A DNA stretch of 64,000 bases, from positions 18,311 through 82,310 of the forward strand of contig DASUGK010000030.1 in the NCBI GenBank assembly GCA_036274075.1, written 5' to 3'. The notes below the pieces were generated by a model. The model searched no databases. It had not been told where the DNA came from and was given only the letters and a program-made list of their open reading frames with translations. Position 1 is the first letter of the stretch. Every line of letters begins with the position of its first letter. The stretch comes from CADEED01 sp036274075 (GTDB lineage: Bacteria; Pseudomonadota; Gammaproteobacteria; Steroidobacterales; Steroidobacteraceae). Both the position numbers and the translations under genes were made by a program. Below, one piece after another: positions 25,463 to 34,152 of the stretch.

Positions 25463-27040
25463 GTGCGAACCCTCTATCCAGGCCTGGTTTTCTTCTGCGC
25501 GGCGAATGCCGCGGTGGCCGCTGCGCCGGAGGTCGAACAACTTCGCGCTGAACTGGAGGCCATGAAAGCGGCCTACGCCCGGCAGGCCGGGCAGATGCGC
25601 GCCCTCGAGGAGCGGATTCGTGCCCTGGAATCTCCTGCAGCCGCGGCTTCGATGGCCGGCGCGGATCCGACGCGCGTTCGCGTGGAGAAGGAATACCAGC
25701 GCGACACCGAGTCCCGCGAGCAGGCGATGCTCACCGCGGCGCATCCCTATGCAGGCCGCGTGCAGGAAGTGCTGCAGGGATTCATGGACATCCACGGGTA
25801 CTTCCGCGCCGGCTACGGCCGGGACGACAGCGGCGGATCGATGGTGGGATTTCAGGCGCCGGGCGCCAGCGCCAAGTACCGGTTGGGCAATGAGCCCGAT
25901 TCCTACGGGGAAATCACGTTCGGCAAGAACTTCTATCGCGAGGGCGCGTTCGCGATCGGAGACTCCGGCGGCGAGACCACGCCCGCCGACGGACCGATCG
26001 GCAGGTTTCAAACTACCCTGGCTGCGTACACGCCGATCCAGGATGCGATCAGTTCGGGCAGCGCGAATTTCAGCTTCGCGGAGATCTGGGGCTCGGTGGG
26101 CAATGTCATTCGCTCGCAACCGTCGCTGAAGTTCTGGGCCGGCAACCGCTACTACCGGCGCCACGACATCCACCTCAACGATTTCTTCTTCTCCAACATG
26201 AGCGGCACGGGCGGTGGATTCGAAGACCTGAAGCTGGGCTTCGGCAAGATGGCCCTGGCCTGGATCGGCACGCCCGGCAGCAGCGGCGTCACAACGGCGC
26301 CGGAACCCGACGCGGCGAACAAGGCAGGCTTCAGCAAGACCAGCTTCGACCTGCGGCTCTACGACATGGACGTGCCGTGGGGAATCGGCGAAGCGGGCCT
26401 GGTGTTCTCGCGCGCCACCAGCGGATTCGACTCCAACGGCAATCGCGCCGCGGACAGCACCGGCTTCTCCGGCATGTTCATCCACACGCGCAAGGGTGTG
26501 TTCAGCGCCGATGGCGTGAACAAGGCGTCGATCCAGTTCGGCACCGGCGCCGCCATGACGCTCAATTCCGGCTTCGAGACTTTCAATCTCGATGGACAGA
26601 CTTTCATTCGTCCGCTCGACACGGATGCCTGGCGCCTGCGCATCACGGAGAACTTCACGGCCAATCTCGGTGACTCGCTCTCGCTGGGCCCGGTGTTCAT
26701 CTACCAGCTCACGGACTACGGGGACGACGACGGCAAGGTGCAGTGGATGTCGGCCGGCCTGCGGCCCATCTGGCATTTCAACCCGCGCGTCAGCCTCGCG
26801 GCCGAAGGCGGCGCCGACTGGGTGAAGGACGACATCGCGGGCACCGACGGTGTGCTCTACAAGCTGACCCTCGCGCCGCAGGTATCGCTGGGCGGGCGTT
26901 TCATGAGCCGGCCCGTGATTCGCGCCTTCGTCACCTGGGCGAGCTGGAGCGACGACTTTGTCGGGTTGATCGGCGGGCAGGACTACCTGGATGCCACCGA
27001 TGCCCTGACCGCGGGCATGCACATGGAAGTCTGGTGGTGA
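25463..27040 (+). CDS. LamB-type carbohydrate porin
   Basis: A 525-residue outer-membrane protein. A signal peptide (LVFFCAANAAVAAAPE) is followed by a coiled coil (VEQLRAELEAMKAAYARQAG, about residues 22-55), then a maltoporin-like barrel with GFMDIHGYFRAGYGRDDSGG, RYYRRHDIHLNDFFF and the C-terminal LTAGMHMEVWW ending in aromatic residues. Maltoporins pass oligosaccharides; the added coiled coil is seen in trimeric sugar porins such as ScrY and BglH. GTG is the start, as no ATG in frame precedes the signal peptide. It follows the GGDEF-EAL gene by 76 nt and no sugar-use genes flank it, so the substrate is unclear. Confidence 0.87.
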   Translation: MRTLYPGLVFFCAANAAVAAAPEVEQLRAELEAMKAAYARQAGQMRALEERIRALESPAAAASMAGADPTRVRVEKEYQRDTESREQAMLTAAHPYAGRVQEVLQGFMDIHGYFRAGYGRDDSGGSMVGFQAPGASAKYRLGNEPDSYGEITFGKNFYREGAFAIGDSGGETTPADGPIGRFQTTLAAYTPIQDAISSGSANFSFAEIWGSVGNVIRSQPSLKFWAGNRYYRRHDIHLNDFFFSNMSGTGGGFEDLKLGFGKMALAWIGTPGSSGVTTAPEPDAANKAGFSKTSFDLRLYDMDVPWGIGEAGLVFSRATSGFDSNGNRAADSTGFSGMFIHTRKGVFSADGVNKASIQFGTGAAMTLNSGFETFNLDGQTFIRPLDTDAWRLRITENFTANLGDSLSLGPVFIYQLTDYGDDDGKVQWMSAGLRPIWHFNPRVSLAAEGGADWVKDDIAGTDGVLYKLTLAPQVSLGGRFMSRPVIRAFVTWASWSDDFVGLIGGQDYLDATDALTAGMHMEVWW

Positions 27041-27045
27041 CCTGA

Positions 27046-28329
27046 CTACTCGTGCCGCAGGGCGTCGATGGGCGCGAGGTTGGCGGCGCGTCGCGCCGGC
27101 AGGATGCCGAACAACATGCCGACCAGCGCCGAGAATCCCGTGGCGCCAACCACCGCCCACCACGGCACCGCCGGCGAAGGGAAGTGCGGGATCATCTGTG
27201 CCGCCAGCACGCCCAGCAGCCAGCCGAGACCGATGCCGATGATGCCGCCGATGACTGCGAGCACCATGGCCTCGATCAGGAACTGCATGAGGATGAAGCG
27301 GCGCGGCGCGCCCAGCGCCTTGGCGATACCGATCTCGCGGGTGCGCTCCGTCACCGACACCAGCATGATGTTCATGATGCCCACGCCGCCCACCAGCAGC
27401 GAGATGCTGACCACCGCCGAGATCACAAGCGTGATGGTGCCCGACACGCGCTGGATGGTTTCGGTGAGCGATTGCGACGTCGTGACCTGGAAGTCGTCGG
27501 GATCGCCGGGCCCGATCTTGTGCGCACGGCGCAGGAGGGCAGTGATGCGGCTGGTGACGTCGTCGACCGCATCGATGTTGTCCACGGTGAGCAGGATGCT
27601 CATGTCGGGTTCGTTGTTGGGACCGGCGAGGGCGCGGCCGGTCTCGAAGGGAATGACGACGTAGTTGTCCATGCTCTGGCCGAACATCTCGCCGCGTTCT
27701 TCCATGAGACCCACGACCTTGAACCACTGGCCGCCGACCTGGATGAAGGTGCCGAGCGGATCGGCGGGCAGCTTGAGGTCGGCGCGGGCTTTCTCCCCGA
27801 GCACGACGACGCGCCGCCGCGAATCGTTGTCGCTGTCCGTGACGAAGCGGCCGAGCCGCGGAAACGACTGGTTGGCGAACTGGAACCAGCTCGTGGTCGC
27901 GATGACCTGCGCACCGGAAGTGTTGTCGCCGTATCGGACGCCGCCCGGCAGGTTGAGCCCGGTCGTCGGCGTCACGTTGCTGATGCCCGCGATGCGGTGT
28001 TTCACGAGCTCGAGATCGGCCGGCCGCAACCGGTTCCACTTGCCGATCAGCCAGTCTTCACGCGATGTGTGCGAGTGGACCTGCAATGCATTCCCGCCGA
28101 ATCCCTGGAACTCGTCCATGACGGAGCGCGTGAGGCCCTGCAGCAGCGACACGATGCAGATCACCGACGCCACGCCGATGATGACGCCGAGCATCGTGAG
28201 GAAGCTGCGCATTCGGTGCGAGCGGATGCTGCCGAGCGCCGAACGCACGCATTCCTGCACGGCATAGAACGCCGCCTGGAGGCGGTTCACGTCGTCGATG
28301 GGTGCATTTCCCTGCGCCGAGCTGCTCAT
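27046..28329 (-). CDS. ABC transporter permease (MacB/FtsX type)
   Basis: A 427-residue permease with one N-terminal TM (FLTMLGVIIGVASVICIVSL), a large periplasmic MacB core domain and three C-terminal TMs (SISLLVGGVGIMNIMLVSVT, AVIGGIIGIGLGWLLGVLA and the last FtsX segment), ending RRAANLAPIDALRHE. This is the mechanotransmission architecture of MacB and LolCE, but without the fused ATPase, which is a separate gene upstream. ATG 28329 overlaps that gene's stop (ATGA). It is the last gene of the seven-gene YtrA-type operon; with the adaptor it should drive export of a peptide, lipid or drug across the envelope. Confidence 0.9.
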   Translation of the reverse strand: MSSSAQGNAPIDDVNRLQAAFYAVQECVRSALGSIRSHRMRSFLTMLGVIIGVASVICIVSLLQGLTRSVMDEFQGFGGNALQVHSHTSREDWLIGKWNRLRPADLELVKHRIAGISNVTPTTGLNLPGGVRYGDNTSGAQVIATTSWFQFANQSFPRLGRFVTDSDNDSRRRVVVLGEKARADLKLPADPLGTFIQVGGQWFKVVGLMEERGEMFGQSMDNYVVIPFETGRALAGPNNEPDMSILLTVDNIDAVDDVTSRITALLRRAHKIGPGDPDDFQVTTSQSLTETIQRVSGTITLVISAVVSISLLVGGVGIMNIMLVSVTERTREIGIAKALGAPRRFILMQFLIEAMVLAVIGGIIGIGLGWLLGVLAAQMIPHFPSPAVPWWAVVGATGFSALVGMLFGILPARRAANLAPIDALRHE

Positions 28330-29006
28330 GCGGCCTGCGCCCGGTCTTCGACGATGTGGCCGTCGTGCAGGCGCACCACGCGCTGGCAATAGGCGGCGAT
28401 CGCCGCATCGTGCGTCACGATGATGATGGTCATGCCTTCCCGATGCAGGTCGCCGAAAACACCCATGATTTCGCGCGCCGTCTTGCTGTCGAGGTTGCCG
28501 GTCGGCTCATCGGCCAGGAGCACGTCCGGCCGGCCGACCAGTGCCCTCGCGATCGCCACGCGTTGCCGCTGGCCGCCGGAAAGCTCGTTGGGCTTGTGCA
28601 GCGTGCGCGCTTCGAGACCGACACGCGCCAGCGCCGCGTGTGCGCGCTCGCGCCGGATGGCGGGTGCGAGGCCGCGATAGATCAGGGGCTGCGCGACGTT
28701 GTCTGCGATGCTGGTCCTCGGCATCAGGTAATAGCTCTGGAAGATGAAGCCGATCTTGCGATTGCGCACCCGGGCGAGCTGGTCCTCGTCCAGGCCGGCG
28801 ACCGCCTCGCCGTCGAGCGTGTACGTGCCGGTAGTCGGCAGGTCCAGGCAGCCGAGGATGTTCATCATCGTCGACTTGCCGGAGCCGGAGGGTCCGATCA
28901 ACGCCACGTATTCGTTGCGCGCGATGTTGAGGTTGACGTCGGCGAGGGCGACGAGCTGCGTGCTGCCCATCTGGTACGTCTTGCCGATGCCGTTCAACTG
29001 GATCAT
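28326..29006 (-). CDS. ABC transporter ATP-binding protein (MacB/LolD type)
   Basis: A 226-residue ATPase with Walker A GPSGSGKSTMM, Q-loop FIFQSYYLMPR, signature LSGGQRQRVAIARAL, Walker B VLLADEPTGNLDS and switch histidine in IIVTHDAAI. It belongs to the LolD/MacB branch that pairs with FtsX-like permeases. It sits between the adaptor (6 nt upstream) and the permease (4-nt overlap), so the three form one tripartite exporter, with an outer-membrane TolC-like channel presumably supplied from elsewhere. Confidence 0.93.
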   Translation of the reverse strand: MIQLNGIGKTYQMGSTQLVALADVNLNIARNEYVALIGPSGSGKSTMMNILGCLDLPTTGTYTLDGEAVAGLDEDQLARVRNRKIGFIFQSYYLMPRTSIADNVAQPLIYRGLAPAIRRERAHAALARVGLEARTLHKPNELSGGQRQRVAIARALVGRPDVLLADEPTGNLDSKTAREIMGVFGDLHREGMTIIIVTHDAAIAAYCQRVVRLHDGHIVEDRAQAA

Positions 29007-29012
29007 GTGGCG

Positions 29013-30218
29013 CTACTTCTTCGCGGCCAGGTCGGCCTTGACGTTGACGGTCACTTTCTCGCCGTCGAGCAGGAACAGCAGGGTCTTCGCGGGACCCACG
29101 ATGACCTGGTCGCCTTCCTCGAGGCCGTTGGTGATCGCGATGTGGCTGTCATCGGCGGTGCCCGTGGACACGGCGCGCTTCACGGCGCGGCCCGCGTCGT
29201 AGAGGAACACGCTGGCCAGTGATTTCTCCGCCTTGGCCGACTTGTCGGGATTGTCCTCGTAGCGCAGCGCCTGCACCGGCACCGCGAGCACTTTCTCGCC
29301 GTCCTGTGAGCCGGTGAGCACCTCCGCGCGGCAACTCATCCCGGGGTGGAAGACGACTTCCGCGGTATTGTTGAGGCGGATGCGCACGGGGTAACTCTTG
29401 TTCTGCCCGTATTGCTGCCGCGGCGCGATGGCCACCTGTTCCACGATGCCCGTCAGCGTCTTGTCGGGAAATGCCGCCGGCACCACGCGGGCCTCGGCGC
29501 CGACGCGGACGCGCGCGATGTCGGTTTCGTCGACGTTGATCTCCGCGTCGATACTGGTGGTGTCGGCCACGTCCACCAGCGTCGAGCCCGCGATGCCGGA
29601 GAAACTCGGCACCGCGGTCTGGCCCACCTTGACGTAGATAGCCGTCACCTTGCCGTCGAGAGGAGAACGGATCTCGGTCTTGGCGAGGTGTTCCTGCGCC
29701 TGCCGCAGTTGGGCGAGCGACTGCGTGAGCTGCTCGCGGCTGGTGCGCAGGTCCACCTCGGCGAGATTGCGCGCCGACACCAGTTCCTCGAGGCTGTTGG
29801 TGTCCACCATGCCCTTCTCGCGCAGCGCCTCGAAGCGCTTCGTCCTCGCGACCAGCGTGTCGTAGTCCACCTGTCGCCGCTCGATGCTGAGCCGTGCCTG
29901 GCGCACCATCGCCTCGCTCTGCTCGATGGCGGCGCGCGGCGCCGCGGGATCGAGGCGCATGAGCAGCTGGCCCCGTTTCACCTGGTCGCCTTCTTCGACG
30001 AGGATCTCCGTCACCCGGCTCGTGACCTCGGGTGCCAGGGTGACCTGGCTTTCATAGGTCAGCGAGCCCGAGGCGAGCACGGTCGGCGTCAGCGCGCGCT
30101 GCGAGACCTGCTCGACGTCGACCGCCTTCTGGGAGTCGTTGCGCGAGAGCTTCAGGACGACCGGTACCACGATCAGTGTCGCGATGACGCCGATCGCGAT
30201 CCATTGGTTGCGTTTCAT
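29013..30218 (-). CDS. Periplasmic adaptor subunit (MacA-like membrane fusion protein)
   Basis: A 401-residue HlyD-family adaptor. An N-terminal TM (IAIGVIATLIVVPVVLKL) anchors it; the biotinyl-lipoyl-like domain (GSLTYESQVTLAPEVTSRV and KTEIRSPLDGKVTAIYVKVG) brackets a long helical hairpin at about residues 85-170 with heptads. Then come beta-barrel (DETDIARVRVGAEARV) and membrane-proximal domains. It links the ABC permease to an outer-membrane channel. It starts 9 nt after the YIP1 gene. Confidence 0.9.
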   Translation of the reverse strand: MKRNQWIAIGVIATLIVVPVVLKLSRNDSQKAVDVEQVSQRALTPTVLASGSLTYESQVTLAPEVTSRVTEILVEEGDQVKRGQLLMRLDPAAPRAAIEQSEAMVRQARLSIERRQVDYDTLVARTKRFEALREKGMVDTNSLEELVSARNLAEVDLRTSREQLTQSLAQLRQAQEHLAKTEIRSPLDGKVTAIYVKVGQTAVPSFSGIAGSTLVDVADTTSIDAEINVDETDIARVRVGAEARVVPAAFPDKTLTGIVEQVAIAPRQQYGQNKSYPVRIRLNNTAEVVFHPGMSCRAEVLTGSQDGEKVLAVPVQALRYEDNPDKSAKAEKSLASVFLYDAGRAVKRAVSTGTADDSHIAITNGLEEGDQVIVGPAKTLLFLLDGEKVTVNVKADLAAKK

Positions 30219-30227
30219 GGATCGGGG

Positions 30228-30923
30228 CTACCGGAAGGCGAAGAACGCCCAGATGCCGTAGATCGTGATCGCCGGCAAGAGGATGAACAGCGCACTGAAT
30301 GCCCAGGACCGCTGGCTCCAGGAACGGATGCCGATGATCATGAGGATCCAGCTCAGCAGGCTGAAGACGTTGAGCGACTCCAGCAGGCCGTGCCCGGGAC
30401 TGCCCATGGGCCGATGGAACACCAGTTCATTCAGCGACAGGGGTTGCAGCACGGACGGGCTCAACTGCCCGCTGTCGCTCATCAGCAGCAATATGCCGGC
30501 CACGACGCTGCCAATCAGCAGCGGCAGCGACGTCCAGCAGGCGAATGCGAACCAGTGCTTGAATCCCAGTCCCAGCTTCGTGACCTTGGCCGCTACCCAG
30601 AAGTACAGCGCCATGATCAGGAACACGATCGGCAGGCCGAAGAGCCCGCCCACCACCGACCCGATCAGGAAGGTGTTGCGAGTCATCATGGACATGGCCG
30701 CCGCGCGTTCGGCCTCCGGCCGGCCCGCGATGTCGGGGTGGTTGCTCAGCACCGTCTGCTTGAACCACTCGAAGTCGACGACGCTGTAGTACCAGTACGC
30801 CATGCAGATGGTGCTTGCGACCAGCACCAACAGGGGAAACCAGAATCTCGGGCGCTCGCGCAATTCCGCGAAGGCGCTGGAAGGTGCCGTCGCCAGGGCG
30901 ACGGTGAGCGCGACATTGTTCAT
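30228..30923 (-). CDS. YIP1-family membrane protein
   Basis: A 231-residue integral membrane protein with about five TMs, including FWFPLLVLVASTICMAYWYY, GLFGLPIVFLIMALYFWVAA and LLSWILMIIGIRSW. The layout (LRERPRFWFPLL near the start, GFKHWFAFACWTSLP in the middle) is that of bacterial YIP1 proteins, whose role is unknown but which are often found with ABC exporters. AGAGGAC precedes the ATG. It lies 58 nt after the second of the paralogous membrane genes and 9 nt before the adaptor. Confidence 0.8.
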   Translation of the reverse strand: MNNVALTVALATAPSSAFAELRERPRFWFPLLVLVASTICMAYWYYSVVDFEWFKQTVLSNHPDIAGRPEAERAAAMSMMTRNTFLIGSVVGGLFGLPIVFLIMALYFWVAAKVTKLGLGFKHWFAFACWTSLPLLIGSVVAGILLLMSDSGQLSPSVLQPLSLNELVFHRPMGSPGHGLLESLNVFSLLSWILMIIGIRSWSQRSWAFSALFILLPAITIYGIWAFFAFR

Positions 30924-30981
30924 GGAAGTCCTCTTGAGGCGATTGTTGTTGGTTGTTCGGGAGGGCTGGGAGGCGGATCGG

Positions 30982-31845
30982 CTAAGCGGAGTGTCGAAGC
31001 GGCTCGCCGGTTTCCGGCCGGCGCGGCGCGGACAGGCTCACGAGGAGCATCAGCGACGTGACCACGATGAATGCGCTGAACGCGAAGGGCTGCCATGCTT
31101 CCAGGTGAAGCGAGCGGATCGTTTCGACGAGTGCGAAGAACCAGACGCTGGCGATGGCCAGGTAGACGGCCACGCGCAACGTCGCCGCAATCCGGTGAAG
31201 GCGGCCCTCGTGGGTCACCAGTGGATTCTTCTTGCCATAGAGCAGCTTGTAGATGGCAGCCGCGAACACGGCAAACAACATCGTGACGTTGCCGATGGCC
31301 ATGTAGCTCTCCCTGGATGGCGCAGTGTTCCCGTAAATGTGGAGATCCAGGTAGAACTCAAGGCCGACGAACAGAAAATAGCTCAGGACGGCGAACAGGA
31401 CGGCGTAGGGTGAGACGAAGTCGAACAATCCACGGCGCTGCAGGGTGGCGGTGCGCTTCGCCTCCGGCAGTTCCGCATCGAGCTTCTTGTGGCGCGCGCT
31501 GGCGTAAAGGAAGAGAAAGATCAACTGCGCCATCTGCAACACGAAGTACAGGGCCACGGCCTTCCTGGCGTCGACCAGCCAGCCCGGGCGGTCCATGTCA
31601 TTGAACAGCCAGGCGAACAGCATCAAGCCGAGCAGGGTCATGACGACAGCCACGACGCGGTAGATGGACACAATGCGCCCGACTCGCCGGGCATGATCGG
31701 CTTCCGGAGACACCTGCGCGAGGCGTTCGGAGCCAAAATCGCGCGCCCAGTCCCGGACGTAATGGATGAGCCAGGCCGGGTACAGGATGGATGCGACGAG
31801 GACCTGCAGCGTGAACGCGGCGAGGAAGGCATGGGTGGCGTTCAT
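30982..31845 (-). CDS. Membrane protein of unknown family, paralogue 2
   Basis: A 287-residue protein with about seven hydrophobic segments. It is a clear paralogue of the gene upstream: both open with AFLAAF, and share LQRRGLFDFVSP followed by an AVLSYxLFVG segment, and YGKKNPLVTHEGR (YGRKNPFVTHEGR in the other). The shared Arg- and His-rich loops are likely cytoplasmic. I know no function for the family. ATG overlaps the upstream stop (ATGA). The pair may form a heteromer that works with the exporter downstream. Confidence 0.75.
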   Translation of the reverse strand: MNATHAFLAAFTLQVLVASILYPAWLIHYVRDWARDFGSERLAQVSPEADHARRVGRIVSIYRVVAVVMTLLGLMLFAWLFNDMDRPGWLVDARKAVALYFVLQMAQLIFLFLYASARHKKLDAELPEAKRTATLQRRGLFDFVSPYAVLFAVLSYFLFVGLEFYLDLHIYGNTAPSRESYMAIGNVTMLFAVFAAAIYKLLYGKKNPLVTHEGRLHRIAATLRVAVYLAIASVWFFALVETIRSLHLEAWQPFAFSAFIVVTSLMLLVSLSAPRRPETGEPLRHSA

Positions 31846-32729
31846 GACGCCACCCCGTTACTGGGCGCCGGCGCGGCCACGTCCTGATTCTGCCTGGGTT
31901 TACCGACCTCGATGAAACTCAGGAACGCGGTGATCCCCAGGAATGCGGTCAGGGCGAAGGGTTTCCAATCGTGCAATTCCGGCTGGCCGAGCGTGCCCAT
32001 GAGCGCGATGAACCAGGCCACGGCGATGCTGCTGTAGACGCCGCTCTTCACCGTCATGCTGATCATGTGCACGCGTCCCTCGTGAGTCACGAAGGGATTC
32101 TTCCGGCCATACAGGTACCGGTAGATGATGAATCCGTTCAGCGCGTAGCAGAACGTGACCGAGCCGATGGCGATGAGGCACTGCCTGGAGAGAGTCGTGT
32201 TGTTGTAGACGTAAAGGTCCAGGTAGATGGCGACGCCGACGAACAGCAGATAGCTCAGGACGGCGACCAGCACGGCAACGGGTGAAACGAAATCGAACAA
32301 TCCGCGCCGCTGCAATACGGCCGTTCGCCTGGGTTCGTTCGAAGGCCGCATCATTTGCAGGAACATCTTGTGGTAACGCACCACCGTGTACAGGGCAAAG
32401 AGCACCAGCGGCGACATCTGCAGGAAAAAGTAGGCGATCACCAGCCGCGTGACGTTCTTCACCCATTCGGGCTGGCTGACGAGGCTGAAGATCCAGCCGA
32501 GCAGTACCAGGCCGAGCAGCGCGACGGCGATGTTGATGGCGAGGTAGCGAGTCGTGAAGCGCTCCGCCCATTGGCCGTAGTTGAAATCCGGATACAGCTG
32601 CGCAAGGCGATCGGAGCCGAAATTCACCGCCCAGTTCCGGATGTACCGGTTCAGCTTGTTCGGATTCAGGATGGAGCCGACGAAGATCTGCACGACGAAC
32701 GCGGCCAGGAATGCATAGGCTTCGATCAT
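31842..32729 (-). CDS. Membrane protein of unknown family, paralogue 1
   Basis: A 295-residue protein, about seven hydrophobic segments, paralogous to the following gene (see shared LQRRGLFDFVSP and NPFVTHEGR motifs). The first segment FLAAFVVQIFVGSIL is followed by a positively charged loop NKLNRYIRNWAVNFGSDRLA that also recurs in the paralogue as DWARDFGSERLA. AGGTG precedes ATG 32729, which is 9 nt after the GntR regulator stop. Membrane genes directly after YtrA-type regulators are common and usually repressed by them. Confidence 0.75.
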   Translation of the reverse strand: MIEAYAFLAAFVVQIFVGSILNPNKLNRYIRNWAVNFGSDRLAQLYPDFNYGQWAERFTTRYLAINIAVALLGLVLLGWIFSLVSQPEWVKNVTRLVIAYFFLQMSPLVLFALYTVVRYHKMFLQMMRPSNEPRRTAVLQRRGLFDFVSPVAVLVAVLSYLLFVGVAIYLDLYVYNNTTLSRQCLIAIGSVTFCYALNGFIIYRYLYGRKNPFVTHEGRVHMISMTVKSGVYSSIAVAWFIALMGTLGQPELHDWKPFALTAFLGITAFLSFIEVGKPRQNQDVAAPAPSNGVAS

Positions 32730-32738
32730 GATTGCACC

Positions 32739-33125
32739 TCATTTTTCCTTCGGTAGCCGGTTGACGGCCGCCGCGAATGCGTTGCGAATTTCGGAATCGG
32801 TCACGCCGGCTTCACGCAGCTCATCGACCGTTTCACTGAGCTTGCGCAGCGTCCACTCCTGCAGGTTGAACTTGCAGTTGGCCTTGGCCTTGGGGTGGAC
32901 GTAGGTGCCCCGGTAGCCTTTTGTTTCGATGATCGAATCGCGCGTCAGCAGCTGGTAAGCCTTGGCGACGGTCTTGCTGTTGAGCTCCAGATCGTTGGCG
33001 AGCTGGCGGATCGAGGGCAGGGAATCGCCCGGCTTCAGGACGCCGGCCGAGACCGCGGCCTTGATCTGCTCGATGAGCTGCTCGAATTGCGGCAGCGGGT
33101 TGTCGATGTCGATGGTGATTTCCAC
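32739..33125 (-). CDS. GntR-family regulator, YtrA subfamily
   Basis: A 128-residue repressor: a winged helix (residues about 10-75) with LKPGDSLPSIRQLANDLELN, SKTVAKAYQLL and the wing ETKGYRGTYV, then a short helical tail typical of YtrA rather than the large effector domains of other GntR classes. I prefer the GTG at 33125 (GAGG seven bases upstream) to the GTG at 33155, which would lie inside the operator palindrome. It heads a seven-gene operon. YtrA proteins commonly repress their own ABC-transporter operon and are released by cell-envelope antibiotics or other ligands; which applies here is unknown. Confidence 0.88.
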   Translation of the reverse strand: MEITIDIDNPLPQFEQLIEQIKAAVSAGVLKPGDSLPSIRQLANDLELNSKTVAKAYQLLTRDSIIETKGYRGTYVHPKAKANCKFNLQEWTLRKLSETVDELREAGVTDSEIRNAFAAAVNRLPKEK

Positions 33126-33141
33126 CGGACGGCCTCGGAGA

Positions 33142-33165
33142 TGTACCACTTGCACCCATGGTACA
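33142..33165. promoter_or_regulatory. Operator: perfect inverted repeat upstream of the YtrA-type gene
   Basis: TGTACCA (33142-33148) and TGGTACA (33159-33165) form an exact 7-bp inverted repeat with a 10-base spacer, 17 bases upstream of the chosen regulator start. GTAC-containing dyads at this position are usual for YtrA-type autorepression. It lies in the spacer shared with the divergent CDF-like gene. Confidence 0.7.
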
Positions 33166-33255
33166 ACTGGAACATGGCGGATGCAAGCCGGATTTGCGAA
33201 GGGGCGGGGACTTTCGCCTCATGGCCGGGTTTCCGGATTCCGGTAACCTCATGAA

Positions 33256-34152
33256 ATGCAAGCGACTGAACAGGGCACCCTGAAATTTTCGATCGTCCTG
33301 ACGGTGGTCCTGGGCGTGCTGGGTGTCGCCAGCGGCATCATCACCGAATCGCAGGCCATCATCTTCGATGGCATGTACAGCTTCGTCGACGTGGTGCCGA
33401 CGGTGGTCTCACTACTGGTGGTGAAGCTGATCGCGCGCGGCACGACGCATCGCTTCCAGTACGGATTCTGGCATCTCGAGCCGCTGGTCGCCGTCCTGCG
33501 CGATTCCATCCTGGCGATTGCCTGCGTGTACGCGGGCATCGATGCCGTGAACACGCTGACCAGTGGCGGTCACGACGTGGAATATGCGCGCGCCGCCGCC
33601 TGGGCCGGGATCCTCTGCGTGATCGGCCTCATGATGACCTGGATGCTGAGCCGGCGCGCGAAAGCCCTGAAATCCCCGATGCTCGGGATCGACGCGCGCA
33701 GCTGGCTGGTGAGCGCCAGTCTCAGCCTCGGATTGCTGATCGGCTTCGCGATGGCCACGGTGCTCACGGGTACGCGTTTCCAGGGATGGATCCCGTATCT
33801 CGACGCAATCGCGCTGCTCAGCATGGCGCTGATCATGTTGCCCATGCCGCTGATCGGCCTGTGGCGCTCGATGAAGGACGTTCTGCAGGTCGCGCCCAAC
33901 GAACTGGACGCGCGTGTCCGCGCCGTCATGGACGGCGTCATCCAGGAACGCAAGTTCCTCGAGTACACCAGCTACATCGCGAGGGCGGGGCGCGGAACGT
34001 TCGTGGAGATCCACATCCTCGTACCGCCGGACTTCCACATCGACATTGCGGCGGCCGATGCGATCCGCAGCGAAGTCTCGGAGCGCCTGAACGCGGGTTC
34101 CCCGACGTTCTGGCTCACGATCGATTTCACCGCGGACCGGCGGTGGCTGTAG
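33256..34152 (+). CDS. Cation diffusion facilitator-like transporter
   Basis: A 298-residue protein with six TMs and a C-terminal cytoplasmic domain (LDARVRAVMDGVIQERKFLE, FVEIHILVPP) in the CDF fold. In TM2 the metal site reads FDGMYSFVDVV, with tyrosine where zinc carriers have histidine. In TM5 ARSWLVSASLSLG lacks the His-x3-Asp pair. It may therefore carry a different cation or none; this is my alignment by eye. It is divergent from the YtrA operon and its 3' end overlaps the gene on the other strand by 26 nt. Confidence 0.8.
   Translation: MQATEQGTLKFSIVLTVVLGVLGVASGIITESQAIIFDGMYSFVDVVPTVVSLLVVKLIARGTTHRFQYGFWHLEPLVAVLRDSILAIACVYAGIDAVNTLTSGGHDVEYARAAAWAGILCVIGLMMTWMLSRRAKALKSPMLGIDARSWLVSASLSLGLLIGFAMATVLTGTRFQGWIPYLDAIALLSMALIMLPMPLIGLWRSMKDVLQVAPNELDARVRAVMDGVIQERKFLEYTSYIARAGRGTFVEIHILVPPDFHIDIAAADAIRSEVSERLNAGSPTFWLTIDFTADRRWL

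Noticed and set aside
25019..28039. A 3-kb open frame on the minus strand (1006 codons)
   Set aside because: It runs antisense to the GGDEF-EAL and porin genes and overlaps the real permease in another frame; low-complexity Arg/Ala/His translation with no motif.
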